The position numbers and the translations under genes are program-made. 64,000 nt of DNA from a bacterium (lineage in GTDB: Bacteria; Deinococcota; Deinococci; Deinococcales; Deinococcaceae), in the NCBI GenBank assembly GCA_021810505.1, contig JAJZIR010000001.1, forward strand, positions 372,001 to 436,000, read 5' to 3'. Shown one piece after another: positions 1 to 6,899 of the stretch (position 1 is the first letter of the stretch; each line of letters opens with the position of its first letter). Below the pieces are notes generated by a model. The model was not told the origin of the DNA. It saw only the letters and a program-made list of their open reading frames with translations, and searched no databases.

Positions 1-1
1 C

Positions 2-763
2 CTGGCCAAAGGGCGGCTCCTGGGCCCCAGCGACCGCGGCGCGATGGTCGCCTTGGTGGGGGCCAAAGCCGCGCAGAACGCCGGGGCGGAGCTGGGGTCC
101 ACGCTGCGGCTCAACGCGCAGAGCCAGTTCAAGGTGGTGGGGATCCTCAAGGCGAGCGGCGGCCTAGAAGACAATTTCATCTTCGTGCCGCTCCACGGGC
201 TGCAGAGGGCTGAGAATGCCCAGCACCGCGCTTCCTACCTGGCGGTGTCGCTGCAGCACCCCAGGCGGGCGGCGGCGGTAGCTAGGGCCATCTCCAAGCG
301 CTACCGGGTCGACGCCCAGACCCAGGCGCAGTTCCTGCACTACCTGGACCACGCCATCGCCATCAGCGACGCGCTGCGCTTCGGGATCAGCCTGATCGCC
401 CTGATCGTGGGGGGCTTGGCGGTAGCCAACACCGTCATGATGGGTGTCTTCGAGCGCATCCGCGAGTTCGGCGCGATGCGGGCCATCGGGGCAGACCCTG
501 GCCTGCTGCGCCGGCTGGTTCTGGTCGAGAGCTTGCTGCTCTCGCTGGTCGGAGGGGTTCTGGGAATCGGCCTGGGCGCGCTGGGGGTTCTGGGAGTCAA
601 CGCCTACACCGAGCACTTAGCTGGCATCGCCGCCGCGGCGGTCACCTGGCCGCTGGTAGCCCTGGCCATCCTGGTCTCCTTGGCGTTAGGGCTGCTCTCC
701 GGTATCTTTCCGGCCAGGAGTGCCGGGCGCGCTTCGATCGCTGCCGCCCTGGGGAGGAACTGA
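2..763 (+). CDS. ABC transporter permease, FtsX/MacB-like (5' end cut off by window)
   Basis: C-terminal part of an inner-membrane ABC permease of the MacB/LolC type, which exports lipids, peptides or drugs or performs mechanotransmission across the envelope. The reading frame is open back to the window edge (it begins ...[13 protein letters not shown]), so the apparent ATG at 44 is internal. Seen: a periplasmic MacB-like stretch over the first ~110 residues, then three hydrophobic segments (around [36 protein letters not shown] and [13 protein letters not shown]) with the FtsX-family motif [15 protein letters not shown] between the first and second, and the typical [11 protein letters not shown] ending. 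Its TGA overlaps the ATG of the ATPase gene by 1 nt (TGATG), so the two are translationally coupled. Substrate cannot be read from sequence. Confidence 0.85.
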   Translation: MAKGRLLGPSDRGAMVALVGAKAAQNAGAELGSTLRLNAQSQFKVVGILKASGGLEDNFIFVPLHGLQRAENAQHRASYLAVSLQHPRRAAAVARAISKRYRVDAQTQAQFLHYLDHAIAISDALRFGISLIALIVGGLAVANTVMMGVFERIREFGAMRAIGADPGLLRRLVLVESLLLSLVGGVLGIGLGALGVLGVNAYTEHLAGIAAAAVTWPLVALAILVSLALGLLSGIFPARSAGRASIAAALGRN

Positions 764-1437
764 TGCTGCGCACCGAGGGCTTGAGCAAGGTCTTTCCCAG
801 CGGCGAGGGGGAGCTGCTGGCCCTAGCTCCCCTCGACCTGGAGTTCGCGCCGGGCCAGGTGACCGCTATCGTCGGCCCCTCTGGGAGCGGCAAGACCACC
901 CTGCTCAACCTGCTGGCCGGCTTCGAGATCCCGTCCACCGGGCGGGTGGTCCACGACGGATTGGACCTCGGCGCGCTGGGGGAGAAGCGGAGGACCGCCT
1001 ACCGCCTAGCCCACTTCGGCTTCGTCTTCCAGAGCTTCAACCTGATCCAGATCCTCACCGCCCTGGAGAACGTCGAGTTCCCGCTCAGCCTGCGGGGCAT
1101 CCCCAGGGCCGAGCGGCGCAAGCGGGCCGCAGCCCTGTTGGAGCGCATGGGCCTGGGAGCGAGGGCCCACCACCTGCCCAACCAGCTCTCCGGCGGGGAG
1201 CAGCAGCGGGTCGCCATCGCCAGAGCGCTGATCGGCGGTCCTGACATCCTGATGGCCGACGAACCGACCGGAAACCTGGACAGCGAAACCGGCGCCAAGA
1301 TCCTGCGCGAGCTGCTGGAGCCAGCCAGCTGGGGCTGCACCGTCATCCTGATCACCCACGACGCGGAGATCGCCGCTTTGGCCGACCGGGTGGTCAGGAT
1401 CCGGGACGGGGTGGTTTCCCTGCCGCAGCTAGCCTGA
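763..1437 (+). CDS. ABC transporter ATP-binding protein, LolD/MacB-type
   Basis: ATPase partner of the upstream permease; hydrolyses ATP in the cytoplasm to drive the membrane subunit. 224 residues, full length for the family. Seen: Walker [10 protein letters not shown] near residue 40, Q-loop in FVFQSFNLI, signature [15 protein letters not shown] near residue 140, Walker [15 protein letters not shown], and switch histidine in ILITHDAE. The EPTGNLD sequence is typical of the MacB/LolD/FtsE class. The start overlaps the permease stop. Confidence 0.92.
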   Translation: MLRTEGLSKVFPSGEGELLALAPLDLEFAPGQVTAIVGPSGSGKTTLLNLLAGFEIPSTGRVVHDGLDLGALGEKRRTAYRLAHFGFVFQSFNLIQILTALENVEFPLSLRGIPRAERRKRAAALLERMGLGARAHHLPNQLSGGEQQRVAIARALIGGPDILMADEPTGNLDSETGAKILRELLEPASWGCTVILITHDAEIAALADRVVRIRDGVVSLPQLA

Positions 1438-1469
1438 CGGCAGCGAGCAGCCGGAGCGGGCGCGGGGGA

Positions 1470-1475
1470 TAAACT
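1470..1475 (+). promoter_or_regulatory. -10 box of leaderless alr promoter
   Basis: TAAACT followed by 6 nt and the GTG start at 1482. With this spacing transcription would begin at or next to the start codon. No Shine-Dalgarno sequence is present. Confidence 0.6.
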
Positions 1476-1481
1476 GGCGGC

Positions 1482-2549
1482 GTGCCCGCCCGCCTGGCCC
1501 ATGTCTCCCTGGAGCGGTTGCGCCGCAACCTGGTCAAACTCAGGCGGTTAGCTGGGCAGGTGAGAGTGTTGCTCCCGGTCAAGGCCGATGCCTACGGCCA
1601 CGGGGCGCGCCGGGTAGCCGCGGAGCTCTCGGACCTGCCCTGGATCTGGGGCTTCGGGGTCGCCAGCGCGCCGGAAGCGGCGGAGCTGCTCGCGGTCAGC
1701 GACAAGCCGGTCTTGATCTTCACCCCGCTGGAGCCAGGAGAAGTTGGGATCCTGCGCAGCGGCCAGGTGCGGGCGACGGTCAGCGCGGTCCAGGAACTAG
1801 AGCAGTTGCCCGAGGGGACGCCGGTCCACCTCGAGATCAACACCGGGCTCAACCGGTTGGGGGCACGTCCAGCCGAGCTCCCAGCGCTGTTGGAGGCTTG
1901 CCGGGGGCGTTTCCCAGTCGAAGCCGTCTTCTCCCACTTCGCCAGCGCCGACCGAGCTGACCTGCGCGACGCCACCCGGCAGCGCTGGGAGTTCGAGCGA
2001 GCCACCGCCGGGCTCCCGGTCTTGCGCCACCTCAGCAGCTCCCACGGCGTCTTGGCTTTCGGAGCGGCGGCCGCCTTCGACCTGATCCGGCCGGGCATCG
2101 CCGCCTACGGCTACAGCAGCTACGACCACGGGCGGCAGCTCAGCCTGGAGCCGGCCCTGCGCCTAGAGGCCAGGATCGGCTACCTGCACTGGGTAGAGCC
2201 CGGCGAGGCGGTCTCCTACGGAGGCGTCTGGCAGGCCGAACGGCCTACTTTGGTAGCGACGGTCCAAATCGGCTACGCCGACGGCTATCCCAGGAGCGGC
2301 CAGGGCCAGCAGGTCTGGGTCGGTGGAGAGCGGAGGCCGGTGCTGGGTCGGGTCTGCATGGACCAGCTGATGGTGGACGTCACCGGACTGGGAGTTCGGG
2401 TGGGCGACTTCGTCGAGCTAGCTGGAGACCACATCCGGCTCAGCGAGCTCGAAGCCTGGAGCGGGCGGATCCACTACGAGCTGCTCTGCGGCCTGGGTGC
2501 TCGGGTGGAACGGGTCTACGAGCCGGGGCCGCGCGAGAAGCGGGCGTAA
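1482..2549 (+). CDS. alr: Alanine racemase
   Basis: PLP enzyme interconverting L- and D-alanine, giving D-Ala for peptidoglycan. 355 residues, normal length. Seen: PLP lysine in VKADAYGHG (about K34), catalytic tyrosine in AVSYGGVW (about Y246), and the conserved CMDQLMVDVTG segment. GTG start chosen because a -10-like TAAACT lies 6 nt before it and the homology begins at once (RLAHVSLERLRRNL). It converges on trpD, and the two coding 3' ends overlap by 34 nt. Functionally linked to the mur genes and alanine dehydrogenase near 50-56 kb. Confidence 0.95.
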   Translation: MPARLAHVSLERLRRNLVKLRRLAGQVRVLLPVKADAYGHGARRVAAELSDLPWIWGFGVASAPEAAELLAVSDKPVLIFTPLEPGEVGILRSGQVRATVSAVQELEQLPEGTPVHLEINTGLNRLGARPAELPALLEACRGRFPVEAVFSHFASADRADLRDATRQRWEFERATAGLPVLRHLSSSHGVLAFGAAAAFDLIRPGIAAYGYSSYDHGRQLSLEPALRLEARIGYLHWVEPGEAVSYGGVWQAERPTLVATVQIGYADGYPRSGQGQQVWVGGERRPVLGRVCMDQLMVDVTGLGVRVGDFVELAGDHIRLSELEAWSGRIHYELLCGLGARVERVYEPGPREKRA

Positions 2550-3529
2550 GCCTCCAGCAGCTCCAGCGCCTTCCCTGAGCGCAGGACTTCCAGGGCTAAA
2601 GCGACCCCCGAGGGCAGGTCGGGGGTCAAGGCAGCGAGGTAGATGGCCGCACCGGCGTTGAGGGCGACCACGTCCCGCTGGGCAGGGGTTCCCCGCCCAG
2701 CGAGGACCGCCCGGAGCAGCGCGGCGTTCTCGGAGGCGTCCCCCCCGACCAGGGCCGAACGGTCGTACGTCCCCACCCCGAACTGCTCCGGGGACAGCTC
2801 CGAGCTGCGCAGCTCCGAGCTGCGCAGCTCGGCGACCAGGTTAGGGCCGCAGACGGTCAACTCGTCCATCCCCGACCCGTGCACCACCAGAGCTGCCCGG
2901 GCACCCAGCAGCTGCAGGACCCGCGCGACCGGCATGGTCCACTCCGGGGCGAAGACCCCGAGCAGCTGGGTCCTCGGAAAGGCCGGGTTGGTGAGCGGCC
3001 CCAGCAAGTTGAAGACGGTGCGGGTGGCTAGGTCCGCGCGGATCGGCGCGGCGTAGCGCATGGCCGGGTGAAAGCTGCGGGCAAACAGAAAGCCGATCCC
3101 CAGGCTCTGGATCGCCGCAGCCACTCGGTCCGGTCCCAGGTCGATGTCGACCCCCAGAGCTTCTAGGACATCGGCGCTGCCGGAGCGGGAGCTAGCGGCG
3201 CGGTTGCCGTGTTTGGCCACCTTGACGCCGGCGGCGGCGGCGACGAAGGCGGCTGTGGTCGAGATATTGAAGGTGTGCGCACCGTCCCCGCCGGTTCCGC
3301 AAGTATCCAGGGTTTCCAGGTCGCTAGGTAGGTCCAAGCGGACCGAGACTTCGCGCATGGCCCGCGCGAAGCCAGCGATCTCCTCGGGGGTCTCGCCGCG
3401 CACCCGCAGGGCTGCCAGAGCCGCGGCCAGCCGCACCGGGCTCACATCCCCACGCATCACCTCGCGCATGAAATGGCTGGCCTGCTCCTGGTCTAGGCGG
3501 CTTCCGGCCATCAGCTGAGCGTGGATCAT
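2516..3529 (-). CDS. trpD: Anthranilate phosphoribosyltransferase
   Basis: Second step of tryptophan synthesis: joins anthranilate to PRPP. 337 residues with the ATG at 3529, which overlaps the trpG stop (ATGA); a longer open frame upstream runs inside trpG and was rejected. Seen: PRPP and anthranilate loops in DTCGTGGDGAHTFNISTT and VKVAKHGNRAASSRSGSADVLE. Oddity: near 2800-2835 a short tandem duplication gives ELRSSELRSSEL. Last gene of the trpEGD unit; other trp genes (trpB, A, C, F) are not in the window. Confidence 0.95.
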   Translation of the reverse strand: MIHAQLMAGSRLDQEQASHFMREVMRGDVSPVRLAAALAALRVRGETPEEIAGFARAMREVSVRLDLPSDLETLDTCGTGGDGAHTFNISTTAAFVAAAAGVKVAKHGNRAASSRSGSADVLEALGVDIDLGPDRVAAAIQSLGIGFLFARSFHPAMRYAAPIRADLATRTVFNLLGPLTNPAFPRTQLLGVFAPEWTMPVARVLQLLGARAALVVHGSGMDELTVCGPNLVAELRSSELRSSELSPEQFGVGTYDRSALVGGDASENAALLRAVLAGRGTPAQRDVVALNAGAAIYLAALTPDLPSGVALALEVLRSGKALELLEAYARFSRGPGS

Positions 3530-4107
3530 CGCTGCTCCAAGAAGTTGGCCAGCAGTTCCATCCCGCACTCGGTAGCGATGCTCTCGGGATGGAACTGCAC
3601 CCCCTCGATGGGAAAGAACCGGTGGCGCAGGCCCATCAACACCGCGCTCCCATCGCTCTCGGTCGCCCACGCGGTCGGGATCAGGTCAGCTGGGAGGTCT
3701 TCTACCACCAGCGAATGGTAGCGCGTCGCCACCAGATCCTGGGGCAGGCCGGTGTAGACACCCTTGCCGTCGTGATGGATCTGCGAGGTCTTGCCGTGCA
3801 GCAGGTGCGCGGCCCGGACCACTCTGGCGCCGAAGGCCTGGCCGATGGCCTGGTGGCCCAGACACACCCCCAAGATGGGCAGCTGGCTGCCGTAGCGGCG
3901 GACCAGGTCCAAGCACTGCCCAGCCTGGTCCGGTGTGCAGGGACCAGGAGAGAGCACCACCCGGTGGGGGGCTAGCTGCGCCACCTCCTCCAAGGAAAAG
4001 CGGTCATTTCTCCAGACCTCTACCTCCGCTCCCAGGGTTCCCAGGTACTGCACCAGGTTATAGGTGAAGCTGTCGTAATTGTCGACCACCAAAACCCGCT
4101 CGCTCAC
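3526..4107 (-). CDS. trpG: Anthranilate synthase component II (glutamine amidotransferase)
   Basis: Releases ammonia from glutamine for TrpE. 193 residues. Seen: VVDNYDSFTYNLVQYLG start, nucleophile Cys in LGVCLGHQAIG, and the His/Glu of the triad in QFHPESIAT. GTG start overlaps the trpE stop by 4 nt (GTGA), and its own stop overlaps the trpD start. The sequence could also serve folate synthesis as PabA, but its place between trpE and trpD assigns it to tryptophan. Confidence 0.94.
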   Translation of the reverse strand: MSERVLVVDNYDSFTYNLVQYLGTLGAEVEVWRNDRFSLEEVAQLAPHRVVLSPGPCTPDQAGQCLDLVRRYGSQLPILGVCLGHQAIGQAFGARVVRAAHLLHGKTSQIHHDGKGVYTGLPQDLVATRYHSLVVEDLPADLIPTAWATESDGSAVLMGLRHRFFPIEGVQFHPESIATECGMELLANFLEQR

Positions 4108-5510
4108 AGGCCCTCCTCGGCTCGCGCTACCGCCCGGATCAGCGCCGCCGCCTTGTTCAGAGATTCCTGGTACTCGGTGGGCGGATCGCTGTCGGCGACC
4201 AGACCCGCCCCAGCCTGGATGTGAACTTCCCCCCCGGTGATCACCAGGGTGCGCAGGGTCAGGGCCATCTCCATGCTGCCGTCCTGGGCGATGTAGCCGA
4301 AGCTACCGCCGTAAGCGCCCCTGCGGCTGGGCTCGATCTCGCAGAGAATCTCCATGGCGCGCACCTTGGGAGCGCCGGATACCGTCCCCATCGGCATCAG
4401 GCTGGCTAGAGCGTCCAGCGGGCTCCGGCCAGGTGCCAGCTGACCGGTCACCGAGGAGACCAAGTGCATGACGTGGCTGTAGCGCTCCACTGAAAAGGCC
4501 TCATCGACCCGAATGCTGCCGTAGCGGCATACCCTCCCCAAGTCGTTGCGGCCCAGGTCGACCAGCATCAAGTGCTCCGCGCGCTCCTTGGGATCGCCCA
4601 TCAATTCCCGCTCCAGGGCCAGGTCCTCTTCCGGGGTCGCTCCCCGAGGACGGGTGCCGGCGATCGGCCGGGTGGTCACCCAGGTTCCGTCCGAGCGGCA
4701 GAGGCTCTCCGGGCTGCTCGCCACCAGGGTCACGCCGGCTGGACCCCCGAAGTTGAGGTAGCCCATGTGGGGGCTAGGGTTGATCTGGCGGAGCGCCCGG
4801 TAGATGGCGAAGGGGTGGGCGCGCAGGGGGGCGCTGAAGCGCTGGCTGGGTACCACCTGGAAAACGTCCCCGGCCCGGATGTACTCCAGGGAGCGGCGGA
4901 CCGCCGACTCGAAGTCGGACCGGCTGAAGTTGCTGGTGAACTCGCTGCGAGGGCTGGGGCGGCTCCCGGGTACCTCGGGGAGGGGTCGTCCCAGCAGCGA
5001 AGCCAGCTGATCTAGGTGGCTGCGGGCCTGCTGCTCCCCCCCTGGATCGGCGGGACAGACCAGGAACAGCCGGTGGCGGAGGTGGTCGAAGATCGCCAGG
5101 GCAGCCGGCTCGAAAAATTCCAGGTCAGGCAGGTCCAGGGGATCTGGCTGCAGGTCTGGAAGGCGCTCGTAGGAGCGAATCAGGTCGTAGGCGGTATAAC
5201 CCACCGCACCGCCTACGAAGGCCGGCAGGCCGTCCGGGATAGGAGCCCCCCGCCGGACCGCCTGGTAAAGCAAGCCCAGAGGGTCGGCTACCTCTGCGGA
5301 GCCCTGGCCCAGCGATCCGGAGCGCCAGACCCTTCCCCGCTTGGCCACCAGACCGCCGCGGCGGCCGACGCCGATGAAGGAGTAGCGGGCGTGGCGCTCG
5401 CCCCCTTCGACCGACTCCAAGAGAAAGCTGTAGGGCTCGCCCTCGGTCAGCTTGAGATAAGCCGTCACCGGGGTTTCGAGATCCGCAAAGCGTTCCAGAT
5501 AGACGTACAT
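4104..5510 (-). CDS. trpE: Anthranilate synthase component I
   Basis: Makes anthranilate from chorismate with ammonia from TrpG; feedback-inhibited by Trp in the family. 468 residues from the ATG at 5510 (MYVYLERFADLETPVTAYL). The frame stays open another 49 codons upstream, but that stretch contains the attenuator hairpin, so 5510 is preferred. Seen: the chorismate-binding signature region with IAGTRPRG, DLGRNDLGRV, GTVSGAPKVRAMEI and IQAGAGLVADSDP. First gene of the overlapping trpEGD operon; divergent from the M42 peptidase. Confidence 0.95.
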   Translation of the reverse strand: MYVYLERFADLETPVTAYLKLTEGEPYSFLLESVEGGERHARYSFIGVGRRGGLVAKRGRVWRSGSLGQGSAEVADPLGLLYQAVRRGAPIPDGLPAFVGGAVGYTAYDLIRSYERLPDLQPDPLDLPDLEFFEPAALAIFDHLRHRLFLVCPADPGGEQQARSHLDQLASLLGRPLPEVPGSRPSPRSEFTSNFSRSDFESAVRRSLEYIRAGDVFQVVPSQRFSAPLRAHPFAIYRALRQINPSPHMGYLNFGGPAGVTLVASSPESLCRSDGTWVTTRPIAGTRPRGATPEEDLALERELMGDPKERAEHLMLVDLGRNDLGRVCRYGSIRVDEAFSVERYSHVMHLVSSVTGQLAPGRSPLDALASLMPMGTVSGAPKVRAMEILCEIEPSRRGAYGGSFGYIAQDGSMEMALTLRTLVITGGEVHIQAGAGLVADSDPPTEYQESLNKAAALIRAVARAEEGL

Positions 5511-5523
5511 GCAGCCCCCATAC

Positions 5524-5586
5524 AAAATCCCCGGGGCACTCTGCCCCGGGGAAGCCAAGCCAAGACGACCCAGGGAGCTATCCCTT
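5524..5586 (-). promoter_or_regulatory. trp attenuator (regions 1-4, terminator)
   Basis: Minus-strand leader RNA between the WW leader peptide and trpE. Region 1 AGGGA (5585-5581) pairs with region 2 TCCCT (5576-5572). Region 2 CCCTGGG (5575-5569) can instead pair over 7 bp, one G-U, with CCCGGGG inside region 3. Region 3 CCCCGGGGCA (5551-5542) pairs perfectly with region 4 TGCCCCGGGG (5538-5529) over 10 bp, followed by ATTTTG. These are the mutually exclusive pairings of a classical ribosome-controlled attenuator. The pairings are seen; the function is inferred. Confidence 0.7.
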
Positions 5587-5616
5587 AGGCCACCAGGCGC
5601 CGAACCCGAAATCCAC
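5578..5616 (-). CDS. trpL: trp leader peptide with tandem Trp codons
   Basis: A 12-codon ORF, GTG to TAG, reading MDFGFGAWWPKG. The two adjacent TGG codons (5595-5590) lie just before attenuator region 1, and the stop codon is in the loop of hairpin 1:2. A ribosome stalled on the Trp codons would cover region 1 and free region 2 to form the antiterminator. A ribosome at the stop codon would cover region 2 and let the 3:4 terminator form. The start codon has no clear ribosome-binding site, which is the weak point; the ORF is in a different frame from trpE. Confidence 0.65.
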   Translation of the reverse strand: MDFGFGAWWPKG

Positions 5617-5653
5617 GGGGCCATCAGAGCACGGCCGGCCAGCCAGTTGGAAT

Positions 5654-5669
5654 ACACGTCTAGACATGT
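5654..5669. promoter_or_regulatory. Operator-like near-palindrome between trpE and M42 peptidase
   Basis: ACACGTCTAGACATGT, symmetric except for one position per arm, centred in the 203-nt divergent intergenic region (5511-5713). A second dyad follows at 5670-5693 (7-bp arms CTCTGCG/CGCAGAG). Either could be a repressor site or part of the trp leader 5' end. No protein can be assigned. Confidence 0.35.
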
Positions 5670-5713
5670 CTCTGCGGGCTACTCCGCGCAGAGGGGTGTC
5701 ATACTTGGCTGAG

Positions 5714-6817
5714 ATGCTACCTATTCGCGATCAGCTGCTGGCCACCCTCAAGCGCCTGGTCGACCTCAGCGGTCCCAGCGGTTCCGAGCAGAGCGTGCTC
5801 CGGGAAGTGCTCGCGCTGGTCCGGCCGCTGGCCGATACGGTCGAGGTCGATTCTCTGGGCAACCTGGTGGCCACCCGCCGCGCTGCGGACCCAGGTGCGC
5901 GGCGCTGCTTGCTGGCCGCACACCTGGATGAAGTCGGTTTCCAGGTGCGCTCCATCTCGGAAGACGGGCTGCTGCGCTTCGAGAAGCTGGGCGGCTTCGA
6001 CGACCGCGTCCTGCTGGCCCAGCGGGTTTGGGTGCAGCCAGAGGGCGGGGAGCGGCTACTCGGCGTAATCGGCTGCCCCAGCGCCCACCACCGCTTATCG
6101 CCCGGCCACCTCTTCGCGGCCCACGAGCTCGCCATCGATGTGGGCGCGAGGGACGCGGACCACGCCGAGTCGATGGGGATCCGGCCCGGAGACCCCGCCG
6201 GCCTGGTGGGGGAGCTCACCGAGCTGGGAGCGGGGAGCGGGCGCTACACCGGACACGCCCTGGATGACCGGGCCGGCTGCGCAGCCCTGCTCTGCCTGCT
6301 GGAGCAGTACCGGGACACCCCTCCGCCGGCCACCATCCTGGCGCTGTTCACGGTGCAGGAAGAAGTCGGGTTGCGGGGAGCCCAGGCGGCCAGCCGAGCG
6401 CTGCGAGCCGAGGTGGCTCTAGCGCTCGACATGACCGCGGCCGATGACCTGCCGATGGCGCCCGGGGAAACCAGTCTCCGCCTGGGGAGCGGCCCGGCCA
6501 TCAAGTATTTCGACGCCTCCACGCTCCCCCACCCGGCTGTCCGCAAGGGGCTGCGGCGCGCTGCCGAGCGGATCCAGCTCAGCAGCCAAGCCGAGGCGTT
6601 GGGAGGCATCGGCACCGACGCGGGCGCCCTGCAGTGGACCGGAGCGGCCTGCCCGAGTGGAGCGGTCTCGGTGGCCAATCGCTACACCCACAGCCCCGCC
6701 GAGGTCTTAGACCTCGGCGATCTGGTCGGAATGGTCCAGCTGCTCAGGGCCTTTCTCGAGGACCTTCCGGCCCTCGACCTGCGCTTCCTCGGCGAGAGCC
6801 ATGCGGCAGCGGGATAA
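5714..6817 (+). CDS. M42 family metallo-aminopeptidase
   Basis: Cytoplasmic dinuclear metal aminopeptidase of the M42 (glutamyl/deblocking aminopeptidase, TET-forming) family. 367 residues from ATG 5714; an ATG 16 codons upstream was rejected because family homology starts at LLATLKRLVDLSGPSGSE. Seen metal and catalytic residues: H and D in AAHLDEVGF, D in LDDRAGCAAL, the Glu pair in VQEEVGLRGA, D in ALDMTAADD, and H in YTHSPAEV. CATACT lies 8 nt before the start and may be the -10 box. Exact peptide specificity cannot be read. Confidence 0.9.
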   Translation: MLPIRDQLLATLKRLVDLSGPSGSEQSVLREVLALVRPLADTVEVDSLGNLVATRRAADPGARRCLLAAHLDEVGFQVRSISEDGLLRFEKLGGFDDRVLLAQRVWVQPEGGERLLGVIGCPSAHHRLSPGHLFAAHELAIDVGARDADHAESMGIRPGDPAGLVGELTELGAGSGRYTGHALDDRAGCAALLCLLEQYRDTPPPATILALFTVQEEVGLRGAQAASRALRAEVALALDMTAADDLPMAPGETSLRLGSGPAIKYFDASTLPHPAVRKGLRRAAERIQLSSQAEALGGIGTDAGALQWTGAACPSGAVSVANRYTHSPAEVLDLGDLVGMVQLLRAFLEDLPALDLRFLGESHAAAG

Positions 6818-6887
6818 GTTGCTGGAAAGTGCTGGGGGCGCGGGGCAGCCTGAGGCTGTGGTAAGACTGGCGTCAGAATCCTCTGCG

Positions 6888-6893
6888 TACCCT
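6888..6893 (+). promoter_or_regulatory. -10 box of leaderless GGDEF-gene promoter
   Basis: TACCCT, 6 nt before ATG 6900. This fixes the start of the signalling gene downstream of the longest open frame (6801), which would overlap the peptidase gene. Confidence 0.5.
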
Positions 6894-6899
6894 GAAGGC

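Noticed and set aside
3530-3670. 47-codon upstream extension of trpD
   Set aside because: It lies wholly inside trpG; ATG 3529 overlaps the trpG stop in the same way trpG overlaps trpE, and homology begins there.
5511-5657. In-frame 49-codon extension of trpE to GTG 5657
   Set aside because: It would run through the attenuator terminator hairpin and the WW leader region; family homology starts at the ATG at 5510.
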